Position numbers and translations under genes: made by a program
Source of the DNA: an uncultured Lachnospiraceae bacterium
GTDB taxonomy: Bacteria; Bacillota; Clostridia; Lachnospirales; Lachnospiraceae
Reading direction: 5' to 3'
NCBI GenBank assembly: GCA_946549035.1
Contig: CAMNQH010000019.1
Span: 1 to 53,268 of the forward strand
DNA length: 53,268 bases
The notes under the pieces: model-generated
Databases searched by the model: none
What the model was told of the DNA's origin: nothing
What the model saw: the letters and a program-made list of their open reading frames with translations, nothing else
Part shown: one piece after another, positions 23,221 to 31,434 of the stretch
Numbering within the stretch: position 1 is the stretch's first letter
Layout of the letters: each line of letters begins with the position of its first letter

Positions 23221-25104
23221 TTAAGGCAAAAAAGGAACTTTAATGTTCAAAGAGTCCTGCTCTACAGTAATCCTGGTTACAGTATCCGGCCGCTGGGTTT
23301 GCTGGGCGTCAATACCATAGAGGATAAAGGCTAACTTATGTTCCGGCTTCAAGGTATGGTCTGTGGGAACCATATCAATGTTGTAGTGATAGGTTTGGCC
23401 TGGTATGATTTGCTCTTTGGAGTAGAGACAGCTTCGGTTCTGGGCATTTAGCCAGCCTCGGCTGATAACCTTGTAAGGGGATGGGGCTGCCTCCAAACCG
23501 AAACGGAACGCGCCTTCTTCGTCACCCTCTATGGGGAGCTGCTCTGCCGTAATCCGGCAATCTTTTCCAAGATCTACCAACATAACGCTGAGAATTGCTG
23601 TTTCCTGGTCAATGGAAGCGTCGAAGGATACTTTTACGGTTCCGGTGATTCTAAGAGGCTCCATGTCCGAAGACCCTTCGGCTGTTTCCTTTGAGAAAGG
23701 ATTCCAAGTAAGCTTCATTCTGTTTTTGTAATCGGCATCCTCCCTTAGTACAAGTTCATCCAGCCAATCCTGCTGATTATCTTTCTCCCAGTCGTAGGCG
23801 GTTGCCTTTAGGTCGTCCACAATGACCGCAGGCGCCGAAGGATGTTCCGGTTTTACGGGAAAATTCCGGTATTGCCATCCTGCTGGAGGCCAAGTATCAG
23901 AGGCCATCCATTGAAGCTGGTCTGTGTTGCTTTCCACCAAAACCTTTGGCTCTTTTTCAATGCCGTTATCCACTCCTTTGAGATAGTGATCCAGCCATCG
24001 CTCAATGGTATCCAAGGTATTGGAGCCTTGGAGATCATAAATATAGACATGTTCTCCTTGATGCAGCATCATTTTCCGCTCTACGCCTTGTTTCTCTAAA
24101 GCTTGAAACAGGGGAATGCATTGGTTGGTTTTTACATTCCAATCATTTAGTCCGTGAATAATGAATACGGAAGCCCGAAATTGATCTATTTGATTCAGAT
24201 AATTCCGTTCATCCCAGAACAAGTTGTAATTGGCAGAATCTCTGTCTTCCTTGGCAACCAATGATTCCAGGGCGGCTTCATAGCCCTCTTTCACAGAGGC
24301 GTAGTCTTTCTCATCCTTTGCTCTGCTGAAGCAGTATTTTGCCAGAATATCCAGGTCGTCTCCCTGCCATCCAAGAGCCGGAAGATTCAGGCCGCCGGTG
24401 CGGTAGTAGGCATACCAGTTACAAATGCCGGCTTCAGGGATAATGGTTTTTAGCCCTTCAATACCGGTGGCGGCTACGCCGATACACATGGTGCCCAGAT
24501 AAGACTTAGCGGACATGGCTACATTGCCGGTGCACCAGTCGGCCTTGATTTCGATATTGTCTGTCTTGTTGGTAAAAGCCCGGCATCTGCCGTTGAGCCA
24601 GTCGATGACGGCGCAAAAGGCCATGATTTCCTCCCGGGATCCAGATAACGTAAAGCCCTCGGAGCCTTTGGTTCCCAGGCCGCCGCAGAACACAGAAGCA
24701 TATCCTTTTTGGTTTAGATAGGAATAGAGCTCTGATATGCATTCAAATTCCACGTCTTCCTCAATGATGGCTGTCTGGGCAAAGCCCTTGGTTTCCCGGG
24801 GATATTTCGCATCATAGTGAATTTCCCGGCTAAAATCAAAACGGATATCCTCTTCTTTGATATTCTGCTGTGGATAAACCTTTACTTTTTGATTTACATC
24901 GTGGGGAACGTACCATTCTTCGTTGCAGGTCATCAAATAGGGGTTGGCTACCAAAATAGCAGGTACCCGCCCGGTATCCTGATAAGCGGCGGGGCGCCGG
25001 ATATAGGCTGCAATCAAATCCAGTTTTCCATCGCCGTCAGTGTCTACGGGAGTTTCCACATATATACGTTCAAAAATGTAATCGTTATTTGTTATTTGTT
25101 TCAT
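23221..25104 (-). CDS. S15 family Xaa-Pro dipeptidyl-peptidase-like hydrolase
   Basis: A 627-residue alpha/beta hydrolase of the X-Pro dipeptidyl-peptidase (PepX/CocE) group. The nucleophile Ser201 is in NVAMSAKSYLGT, the usual PepX form GKSYLGT with Gly changed to Ala. Asp321 is in HGLNDWNV and His352 in HQGEHVY, completing a triad. A C-terminal jelly-roll domain (~400-627) is typical. PepX removes Xaa-Pro dipeptides from peptide N-termini in the cytoplasm; no signal peptide is seen. The ATG at 25104 overlaps the stop of the upstream MFS gene as ATGA, so the frame extending to 25143 is not the true start. It is the last gene of the five-gene regulator-led operon. Confidence 0.88.
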   Translation of the reverse strand: MKQITNNDYIFERIYVETPVDTDGDGKLDLIAAYIRRPAAYQDTGRVPAILVANPYLMTCNEEWYVPHDVNQKVKVYPQQNIKEEDIRFDFSREIHYDAKYPRETKGFAQTAIIEEDVEFECISELYSYLNQKGYASVFCGGLGTKGSEGFTLSGSREEIMAFCAVIDWLNGRCRAFTNKTDNIEIKADWCTGNVAMSAKSYLGTMCIGVAATGIEGLKTIIPEAGICNWYAYYRTGGLNLPALGWQGDDLDILAKYCFSRAKDEKDYASVKEGYEAALESLVAKEDRDSANYNLFWDERNYLNQIDQFRASVFIIHGLNDWNVKTNQCIPLFQALEKQGVERKMMLHQGEHVYIYDLQGSNTLDTIERWLDHYLKGVDNGIEKEPKVLVESNTDQLQWMASDTWPPAGWQYRNFPVKPEHPSAPAVIVDDLKATAYDWEKDNQQDWLDELVLREDADYKNRMKLTWNPFSKETAEGSSDMEPLRITGTVKVSFDASIDQETAILSVMLVDLGKDCRITAEQLPIEGDEEGAFRFGLEAAPSPYKVISRGWLNAQNRSCLYSKEQIIPGQTYHYNIDMVPTDHTLKPEHKLAFILYGIDAQQTQRPDTVTRITVEQDSLNIKVPFLP

Positions 25105-26363
25105 GATTTTTTCGCTTTCTTTGTATACTTCATCCAAACACAAACCAATGCGGCTCCCAACAGCAGCATCACTACCAAAAATCCAAATATCTGACGATAT
25201 CCGTTTACGCCGGGAGTTCTTTCCAGAAGCGTTCCGGCCAGAACAGAGCAGAAGATTTCCGGAAGATATCCGATGGTGGAAATTAATCCGGCGGCGCTTC
25301 CGGACAGCCGTTCCGGAATGGCTCCTTCATCCATCATGGCCCATGTCATAGCGTAGTTTACATTATAGAAGATGTAAATAATAACAAACAGGACTACAAA
25401 TAAGATGGCGCTTCCGGAATTGGCCGGGAGCAGGAGCATTATGATGGTTCCGGCAGCCATAACAAGGAAGGAGATGAGAAGCATTCTACCGGTGCCCACT
25501 TTATCGGTAATGAATCCGCCGCCGACATTTCCAAGGAGGGAAAACCACCGTTTGGATGCGGCTATGGTAGCGGCAAGAACAACAGTTACTCCCAGAATTT
25601 CTGTCATGTAAGGGGTGAAATAATACAAAAGCTGGGTAAATACATAGTTACAAAACGTTACCATTCCGATGATCCACACAGCAGGCATACGAAGCAGTTC
25701 GCCGATGCCTTTGAAGGTCACCCGGTCGCTTTTTTCCATTTTCTCGTCTTTTACGGTAAACCATGCCAGGATTCCCATAATGATTGTCAAAATAGAGTAA
25801 AAGACAATGGCGTATCTCATTCCGGCAACCTGATCTTCCATCTGTCCGGCGCCGATTTTAAAGGCTAGTACTGCCCCGGAGGCCATCAGGGCGGCGCCGA
25901 TTCCCCGGCCGCCTTCAAACAGGCCGAAGGCTTTTCCTTGATCTCCGGATCCAGATAAAATGCGGACGGCTTTGACACAGCAGGGCCAAAATGCAAACAG
26001 GGAGCTGATGCCCCAGAAGGCGTATAGGGCAACCAGGGCCGTAAAATTCAAGGGCAGCAGGTGAATAAAGCCCCCAAGGCCGGTGCCGATCAAAGAGACG
26101 GTCAGGATTGTCCTGGTAGAAAACCGGTCTGCAACAATCCCTCCGAACAGGTAGGAAATCATTCCGAAAATACCAAGGATACTTCCGAAGATGCCCATTT
26201 GGCTGTCGGTAAGGTGGTAGACCTCCAGGTATGCGTCGTAATAGTCATACCGGAAATAGGGCAGGCCATAAATGATGGCGCCCCCAAAGGCAACGATTAG
26301 GATGGCCCAGACATTTTTTGCCAGTTTGTCGTCTGAGACAAGTTTGTGAAGCAGCTTACTCAT
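25101..26363 (-). CDS. MFS transporter (GlpT/YihN-like)
   Basis: A 420-residue protein with twelve predicted helices. The cytoplasmic loop GGIVADRFSTRTILTVS between helices 2 and 3 matches the MFS signature (G-x-x-x-D-R-x-x-x-R), and FWPCCVKAVRILSGSGDQGKAFGLFEGGRGIGAAL resembles the organophosphate and YihN-like branch. The substrate is unknown; the peptidase neighbours suggest a peptide or amino acid, but this branch more often carries organic or phosphorylated solutes. AAGGAGGAG is seven bases before the ATG. Its stop overlaps the start of the S15 gene by ATGA. Confidence 0.88.
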   Translation of the reverse strand: MSKLLHKLVSDDKLAKNVWAILIVAFGGAIIYGLPYFRYDYYDAYLEVYHLTDSQMGIFGSILGIFGMISYLFGGIVADRFSTRTILTVSLIGTGLGGFIHLLPLNFTALVALYAFWGISSLFAFWPCCVKAVRILSGSGDQGKAFGLFEGGRGIGAALMASGAVLAFKIGAGQMEDQVAGMRYAIVFYSILTIIMGILAWFTVKDEKMEKSDRVTFKGIGELLRMPAVWIIGMVTFCNYVFTQLLYYFTPYMTEILGVTVVLAATIAASKRWFSLLGNVGGGFITDKVGTGRMLLISFLVMAAGTIIMLLLPANSGSAILFVVLFVIIYIFYNVNYAMTWAMMDEGAIPERLSGSAAGLISTIGYLPEIFCSVLAGTLLERTPGVNGYRQIFGFLVVMLLLGAALVCVWMKYTKKAKKS

Positions 26364-26382
26364 ATGTTCTCCTCCTTCTTTT

Positions 26383-26418
26383 TGACATAATTGGTCATTG
26401 CTGCAGCCAACTATGTCA
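26383..26418. other. Intercistronic inverted repeat
   Basis: TGACATA-A-TTGG (26383-26394) pairs with CCAA-C-TATGTCA (26407-26418). It covers the stop codon of the M32-like gene and lacks a U-tract, so it is more likely an mRNA-processing or stability stem or an operator than a terminator. Confidence 0.4.
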
Positions 26419-27966
26419 GAGCTGTGTTTTATATACTTCGGAATATTTTTTCCGTAAGTATTCCATATAATGGCTGGAATCTAAAGGGCTTCCTACCGCC
26501 TGCTCCAGAAGCTGTTTGGTGGAATATTGGGCGCCGAACTGAAACAAATGCTCCTTCAGCCAGCTTCGGATCCTTCCAAATTGTCCGGTTTCGGCTAACA
26601 TATCAATACTTCCGCAGTCCTTTTCCAGGGCGGATTTGATTTGGGCAGCCGCCAGGTTTGCAATAAAGTAGAGGGGGAAATAACCTACATAGCCCGCCGC
26701 CCAGTGGATATCCTGAAGTACGCCTTCTCTGTCGTTTCCGGGGCGGACGCCCAGGTATTCCTGATATTTTTGATTCCAGGCATCAGGCAGCTCCCGGATG
26801 CTTTGCTTGCCGTCAATGATTTCCCGCTCCAGTTCGTACCGGATAATAATATGAAGCAAGTAGGTCAGCTCGTCTGCTTCGATTCGGCACAGGGACGGTT
26901 GGGCAATATTAACATGTTCATAAATTTGCTGTGTGGACAGTTGTGAAAATTCCGGCAAGATGGCAACAATTTTTTCGTAAAAATAATTCCAAAAACCGCG
27001 GCTTCTGCCAATGATATTTTCGTAAAGTCTGCCAATGCCTTCCTCCAGGGTAAAGGAGGGGACTTCAGCCAGGAATGTTCCCAAAAGTTCTTTTGGGATG
27101 GATTGCTGATAGATTCCTTTTCCTCCGGAATGGAGGACGTTAAAAATACCGGCTCCCAGGTCTTTGATATCGTAAGAATTTACGATTCTCACATCCGATG
27201 GAGAGTTGGCCAGTATGGTAGGGTGAGCTCCAATGTCGATGCGGCCGGCTTCAAAGCGAAAACCGATTTCTGAAAGAATTATTTCCCAAATCATCTGCTG
27301 CTTCTTTTGGTCAATGTCCGGAAGGGGCAGGAAGGCTCCTGAAGGCTTTCGGAGGGCTGAAGCAGGAGAGGAGGGTTTTAAGGAAGCGTTTTCGGAAGAA
27401 CGGATGCTTTCCAGGGATTGAATCAGGAAAGGTTTTAATTCTTTCAGCAGACCGTCTACTTGTTCCACGGTCAGTTCTTCTTCATAATATCCTAAAAGTG
27501 CGTCGTAAGGATGTTTTTCGTATCCCCAATATTGGGCAAACCGGCGAAAGGTTTCAAATATTTTTTCCAGATAGGGAAGGAAGGCTTCAAAATGATTCTC
27601 GTTACGAGCATTCTCCCATACTTGTTCCGACCGGGCGATTAGTTCTATGTACTGGCGGTATTCAGTCTCGGGAATACAGCCTGCGTATTGGGAATTCCGC
27701 TGTATCCTGCGGAGCATGGCCGTCGTTTCCTCGCTGTTTTTTTGATGATTGAAAAGATATTCTACATGGCTGCGAAACTCTGTTTGGGAAAGCAGCCGTT
27801 GTTGTTCGTTGGCCATATAGGCCATTACCTTGGAGCGGTATTCGATGCCTTCCGGCGGCATGTATGTAATCTTATCCCAGTAAATAAGGGAATTCATGGT
27901 GTATTTTAAATATTCTATTTTTCGGATGGACTGTTTTAAATCTTCCAGCCGGGATTCATAGGTCAT
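26416..27966 (-). CDS. M32 (carboxypeptidase Taq) homologue lacking the zinc-binding motif
   Basis: A 516-residue protein with clear full-length M32 similarity: DVRIVNSYD, RLYENIIGRSRGFWNYFY, EADELTYLLHIIIRYELE, AWNQKYQEYLGVRPGNDREGVLQDIHWAAGYVGYFP. In M32 enzymes the zinc site HExxH reads HEFGHALYE; here the aligned segment is HSGGKGIYQ (residues 279-287). The catalytic Glu is Ser280 and the second His ligand is Lys283. The downstream HESQS motif reads EEGIG (308-312), keeping only the Glu ligand. No frameshift or stop is present, so it looks like a maintained non-catalytic or repurposed protein. It starts six bases after the upstream MFS gene, in the same operon. Confidence 0.85.
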   Translation of the reverse strand: MTYESRLEDLKQSIRKIEYLKYTMNSLIYWDKITYMPPEGIEYRSKVMAYMANEQQRLLSQTEFRSHVEYLFNHQKNSEETTAMLRRIQRNSQYAGCIPETEYRQYIELIARSEQVWENARNENHFEAFLPYLEKIFETFRRFAQYWGYEKHPYDALLGYYEEELTVEQVDGLLKELKPFLIQSLESIRSSENASLKPSSPASALRKPSGAFLPLPDIDQKKQQMIWEIILSEIGFRFEAGRIDIGAHPTILANSPSDVRIVNSYDIKDLGAGIFNVLHSGGKGIYQQSIPKELLGTFLAEVPSFTLEEGIGRLYENIIGRSRGFWNYFYEKIVAILPEFSQLSTQQIYEHVNIAQPSLCRIEADELTYLLHIIIRYELEREIIDGKQSIRELPDAWNQKYQEYLGVRPGNDREGVLQDIHWAAGYVGYFPLYFIANLAAAQIKSALEKDCGSIDMLAETGQFGRIRSWLKEHLFQFGAQYSTKQLLEQAVGSPLDSSHYMEYLRKKYSEVYKTQL

Positions 27967-27972
27967 AGCTTT

Positions 27973-29295
27973 TTAGCTCCCTTCTTCTGAGGTTCTGTTG
28001 TATTTCCATAAACCGAAAATCATGATAAAGGCGGCCAGAAGATACAGAAGGGCTGCAATATAGTAGGCAGTCCGATATCCTTCCTGGGTCTGAAACAAGA
28101 TTTTTCCCGTAAAGGTTCCGCTGAGGATGCTGATCAGTCCGGCAAGGAAATTAATCATAGATGTGTAGGCAGGCCGCAGATGTTTGGGCGCAATGGCCAT
28201 TGTCAGTGCGCTTTCCGCAGGGCTGCTGAGATTGGCCAGTCCTGCCCGCATGAACAGGGCGACGCCTACCATGGGTACCATAGCCTGCCCAAATACATTA
28301 CCGTTGGCGATAACCAGCATAAATGGAATGGAGCAAAGGAAGGTAAAACAGATGGTTCCTACGGTACCCAGTTTTTTTACAGCAAAGGGTGTAAACAACA
28401 TAAATACTACAATGGCTGCATAGGAGATGGATACCAGCAGAGAGGAGGTGGCTCTGTCTATATGGAGGTTCCGGTTCAGGAAAATGGTGTAGTAAGAGGT
28501 AAACAGTCCCATCGCAAAGGAAATAATGGACCAGTAAATCAAATATATGACGGCGTCCCGGTGGAACAATAGGCTTGTCATATCTTTTAACTTTTCCGGA
28601 AAGCTCTGCTTATGGGGTTCTGAAACAAGGGACACGTAATCCTGCTTTTCTTCTTTGATCAGCAGCACTGGAATCAGAGATAAAGCGGCCAGGATTCCTG
28701 CGGCAACCAGTACGTCTTGGCTTCCTCTTAAATATGCCTGCTTTAATTCGGGCGCAACGTCGGCGATATAAGCAGTCATAGATTTTGCGGCGGCATAGCT
28801 TTCGCCTGCCCGGAGGGAAAACATTTTCACCGTGAACATACCGCCCAGATAAGTAGTCAGAAAGTATCCCACGTATCCCATATAGAAGGCTCTTGTATAC
28901 CAATTGATATTTTTATTGCCTGCTTCACTGGTGTATGCGGCCACATAAGGGGTCAGCATAATATAATGAAGCTGGATTCCAGTGAGCGCCAGCAGCGTGG
29001 TTACATAGAACATGCTTTGCCAGTTCAGGAATACAACTCCGAAAAAAGCGGCCGTACAAGAAACGCTGCAGAAAATCAGCAGTTTCTTATAGCCTGTTTT
29101 GGGAACAAACAAAAGAATCAGGGCGCTGATAAATGTGGCGTATCCGTAAAAGGCCCAGAAGTAAGTAGCAATGGATAAGGAGACTTCCTGTAGATAGTTT
29201 ACATAAGTATCATACAAGATACCGCTTACTAAGTTATTCAGGACGTAGCTGATGATAAAAAGAATCAGGTTTCGTTTTTCACGCTGTTTTAACAT
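27973..29295 (-). CDS. MFS transporter
   Basis: A 440-residue protein with about twelve membrane helices; LSIATYFWAFYGYATFISALILLFVPKTGYKKLL fits MFS helices 1-3, and a cytoplasmic loop of charged residues (LLIKEEKQDYVSLVSEPHKQ) lies mid-protein. No substrate-specific motif was seen. The ATG at 29295 has GAGGTG six bases upstream; a GTG three codons earlier is less likely. It lies 18 bases downstream of the regulator gene and just before the M32-like gene, so it belongs to the same operon. Confidence 0.82.
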   Translation of the reverse strand: MLKQREKRNLILFIISYVLNNLVSGILYDTYVNYLQEVSLSIATYFWAFYGYATFISALILLFVPKTGYKKLLIFCSVSCTAAFFGVVFLNWQSMFYVTTLLALTGIQLHYIMLTPYVAAYTSEAGNKNINWYTRAFYMGYVGYFLTTYLGGMFTVKMFSLRAGESYAAAKSMTAYIADVAPELKQAYLRGSQDVLVAAGILAALSLIPVLLIKEEKQDYVSLVSEPHKQSFPEKLKDMTSLLFHRDAVIYLIYWSIISFAMGLFTSYYTIFLNRNLHIDRATSSLLVSISYAAIVVFMLFTPFAVKKLGTVGTICFTFLCSIPFMLVIANGNVFGQAMVPMVGVALFMRAGLANLSSPAESALTMAIAPKHLRPAYTSMINFLAGLISILSGTFTGKILFQTQEGYRTAYYIAALLYLLAAFIMIFGLWKYNRTSEEGS

Positions 29296-29313
29296 AAGTT
29301 TCACCTCGAATGG

Positions 29314-29880
29314 TTATTTTAGGTTGTATTGAGTAAAAAACGGATGCAGGCTATTGCCAATGAGGCTGGGCTGCACATGTTCTGCGGGTTCAGGTTCTTT
29401 GCTAGGAATGTTAGGATAGCTGACGGTTTCTTTGGCCCCTGACTGTTCTAAATGCTTTCGCTCCTGGAGAATCTGCTCATTTTCTATCTGTTCCAGCAGA
29501 GCCAGTAAAATTTTGGCTTCCCGTTTCATTCGTTGGATGTGAAATTTATGGGTACGGACGGTTGCCGCGCTGATTCCCATTTCTTCGCTGACCTCCCGGT
29601 TTCCTTTTTCCAGGTACATGCCTTCTAAAATGTCTTTTTGGGAATCAGAAAGACCGTGAATTTGTTTATCAAGGCTCATAAGGCCGTAGAAAACGCCGTT
29701 GTGGCTGTCTAAGATGTGTTCGGCCATAGCGCGCCGGGCGGACGTCATGCGGCTCCTGGAACGGTAAATCAACCCTTTCTCAAAAGTCTCTCCGCAAAAG
29801 ATACAGTGATAGAGTCCTACTTCTGCATCCCAGACGTATCCATGGGCAAGCTCCTGGACCGTCAATTCCTTAAATTCCAT
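29314..29880 (-). CDS. LuxR-type HTH regulator with a Cys2-His2 motif
   Basis: A 188-residue protein. Residues 24-60 hold C26-x2-C29 ... H55-x4-H60 (HCIFCGETF, AEHILDSH), a possible zinc finger. Residues 77-120 form a LuxR/sigma-4-type helix-turn-helix (GLSDSQKDILEGMYLEKGN, EVSEEMGISAATVRTHKFHI), where VRTH is in the recognition helix. The tail is Pro/Glu-rich and probably disordered. As first gene of the operon with a palindrome at its own promoter, it is probably an autoregulated controller of the two transporters and the peptidase-like genes. No response-regulator receiver domain is present. Confidence 0.78.
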   Translation of the reverse strand: MEFKELTVQELAHGYVWDAEVGLYHCIFCGETFEKGLIYRSRSRMTSARRAMAEHILDSHNGVFYGLMSLDKQIHGLSDSQKDILEGMYLEKGNREVSEEMGISAATVRTHKFHIQRMKREAKILLALLEQIENEQILQERKHLEQSGAKETVSYPNIPSKEPEPAEHVQPSLIGNSLHPFFTQYNLK

Positions 29881-29935
29881 AATCCCATCTCCGATTCTGT
29901 TGATTTATCATGATTTTTAAACGTTATTTGATTAT

Positions 29936-29980
29936 GTTTGTTTATATACAAACTATACCATAGAATGTTTGAGAATGCAA
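29936..29980 (-). promoter_or_regulatory. Promoter and palindrome of the regulator-led operon
   Basis: Minus strand TTGCAT (29980-29975), 17 bases, TATAGT (29957-29952). Just downstream, GTTTGT-TTATAT-ACAAAC (29936-29953) is a near-perfect palindrome touching the -10, a good position for an autorepressor. Confidence 0.6.
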
Positions 29981-30034
29981 TCGTTTTGTGCAAAAATACC
30001 TATAAAAAGGGGATATAGCAGATTTTTAGGGTGT

Positions 30035-30068
30035 AAAAAAGCAGGAAACCTGTTTTGGTTTCCTGCTT
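30035..30068 (-). terminator. Terminator of the Cys/His repeat gene
   Basis: A 12-bp perfect stem (AAGCAGGAAACC with GGTTTCCTGCTT) and six-base loop, followed on the minus strand by TTTT, 17 bases after the stop codon. Confidence 0.9.
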
Positions 30069-30084
30069 ATGGAACAATTTGTTC

Positions 30085-30948
30085 TTATGCGGTGTGTTTT
30101 TTGCCATCTGTATGAATGAGCTTATGAACCGTGCAGTAATAGTCACATTGACTGGGGGTCTTATGAAAAACTTTATGGACGTTGCAATAATATTTGCATG
30201 TGCTGGGACTTAATTTTGTATGGAATACCTTGTGAACGCTGCAGTAGTTTTTGCAAGAACTGAGCTTTTTGTGAATGGTCTTATGAACGCTGCAGTAGTT
30301 TTTGCAAGAGCTAAGTTTTTTGTGAATGGTTTTATGAACGCTGCAGTAGTTTTTGCAAGAGCTAAGTTTTTTGTGAATGGTTTTATGAACGCTGCAGTAG
30401 TTTTTACAAGAGCTAAGTTTTTTGTGAATGGTTTTATGAACGCTGCAGTAGTTTTTGCAAGAGCTAAGTTTTTTGTGAATGGTTTTATGAACGCTGCAGT
30501 AGTTTTTACAAGAGCTAAGTTTTTTGTGAATGGTTTTATGAACGCTGCAGTAGTTTTTGCAAGAGCTAAGTTTTTTGTGAATGGTTTTATGAACGCTGCA
30601 GTAGTTTTTACAAGAGCTAAGCTTTGTATGGATGCTCTTATGAACAGTGCAGTAATTCTTACAGGAGCTGAGTTTTGTGTGAATGGTATGATGAACTCCA
30701 CAGTAGTTACTGCAGTTGCCGATATGCTGATGGACTGTATGATGAACATTACAGTAGTTCTGACAACTATTGATATTGTTATGGTTTGTATGGTGGATAC
30801 CGCAGTAATAACCATTGTTGTGGTGGGAATTGTTGCGGTGGCCGCCGCCGTGGCCGTGGGCCATGACAGGAACTGTAAAACAACAAGCTAATAAGGCGAC
30901 TGCTAGAACGGTTATGGCAGTCAGTTTACGTTTTCTAAAAAGTTTCAT
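30085..30948 (-). CDS. Secreted protein of fourteen 17-residue Cys/His repeats
   Basis: A 287-residue protein with a basic N-terminus and hydrophobic signal peptide (1 to ~30, ending VPVMA), then a His/Gly/Asn-rich stretch (HGHGGGHRNNSHHNN). Residues 48-287 are fourteen tandem units with consensus YCSVHKTIHKKLSSCKN. Units 5-11 are identical in protein sequence; the outer ones diverge, and unit 12 is two residues longer. Each unit offers C-x2-H-x3-H-x5-C, and across the junction C-x3-C-x2-H-x3-H, suggesting one metal (perhaps zinc) site per repeat. No sortase or membrane anchor is seen, so it is probably released. I do not recognise a named family. It has its own promoter (31028-31056) and terminator. 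Confidence 0.85.
   Translation of the reverse strand: MKLFRKRKLTAITVLAVALLACCFTVPVMAHGHGGGHRNNSHHNNGYYCGIHHTNHNNINSCQNYCNVHHTVHQHIGNCSNYCGVHHTIHTKLSSCKNYCTVHKSIHTKLSSCKNYCSVHKTIHKKLSSCKNYCSVHKTIHKKLSSCKNYCSVHKTIHKKLSSCKNYCSVHKTIHKKLSSCKNYCSVHKTIHKKLSSCKNYCSVHKTIHKKLSSCKNYCSVHKTIHKKLSSCKNYCSVHKVFHTKLSPSTCKYYCNVHKVFHKTPSQCDYYCTVHKLIHTDGKKHTA
30088..30807 (-). repeat. 51-bp tandem repeat array coding the Cys/His units
   Basis: Fourteen in-frame units, mostly 51 bases. The seven central ones (30247-30603) are nearly identical at the DNA level; a TGCAAG/TACAAG difference alternates between neighbours for several units, which points to past duplication of a 102-base dimer. Confidence 0.9.
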
Positions 30949-31027
30949 TTTTAACTCCTCCTCCGATGGGTGTAGATAGGGTACTGCTCCTATTTGTGGG
31001 CAGTAAATAGAACTATCGTGTTATTCC

Positions 31028-31056
31028 TTTATATACTAATACGATTTTGCTTTCAA
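31028..31056 (-). promoter_or_regulatory. Promoter of the Cys/His repeat gene
   Basis: Minus strand TTGAAA (31056-31051), 17 bases, TATAAA (31033-31028), ~80 bases before the start codon. Confidence 0.68.
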
Positions 31057-31229
31057 AATCCTTGCAAATATGAAAAAAAATTCTTTTTTTGGCAAATTTT
31101 ATGCTGTTTTTCTTTTTATGCCATACGATTTAAGCATAATGGATAATAAATGGTATTAAAATACAGTGGTGATTTAAAAAGAACAGATGCAGATGAATAC
31201 GGAAAAAGGGAAAGTTGTGCGTGGAAGGC

Positions 31230-31257
31230 TGTAATGAATTATAGGGCTTCATTACAT
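31230..31257 (+). repeat. Inverted recombination-like site 1
   Basis: Arms TGTAATGAA and TTCATTACA flank the nine-base asymmetric spacer TTATAGGGC. The same 28-base sequence, reverse complemented and with one mismatch, occurs at 31628-31655. Paired inverted arms around an asymmetric spacer is the layout of tyrosine-recombinase crossover sites. Confidence 0.7.
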
Positions 31258-31302
31258 GACAGATAGATAAGATATCTTTAAAGTAGCATATTAACTTTTA
31301 TC

Positions 31303-31331
31303 TTTATACCATTTTAGCCTTACTTTGTCAA
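31303..31331 (-). promoter_or_regulatory. Near-consensus promoter inside the bracketed segment, pointing left
   Basis: Minus strand TTGACA (31331-31326), exactly 17 bases, TATAAA (31308-31303). It is the best-scoring promoter by eye in this region, yet it points away from the polysaccharide genes. If the segment were inverted, the -10 would lie at 31577-31582 facing the helicase gene. Confidence 0.75.
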
Positions 31332-31405
31332 GAGTACTTCTGTTTTTTCATAATAGAGAGAGAATTCCTATAGCGGGCCATATTTATATACTATCTTAAT
31401 TTCCT

Positions 31406-31434
31406 TTGCCTCAGAACATAGAACATACTATAGT
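31406..31434 (+). promoter_or_regulatory. Weaker rightward promoter candidate toward the helicase gene
   Basis: TTGCCT (31406-31411), 17 bases, TATAGT (31429-31434). It could give basal expression of the downstream locus in the present orientation. Confidence 0.45.

Noticed and set aside
30241-30640. Regular repeats that look like a CRISPR array
   Set aside because: Units are contiguous with no unique spacers, and every unit is an in-frame coding repeat.
30210-30891. Long open frames on both strands across the 51-bp repeats
   Set aside because: They exist because each repeat lacks stops in those frames; they have no signal peptide or good ribosome site, while the minus-strand frame 30085-30948 has all of these.
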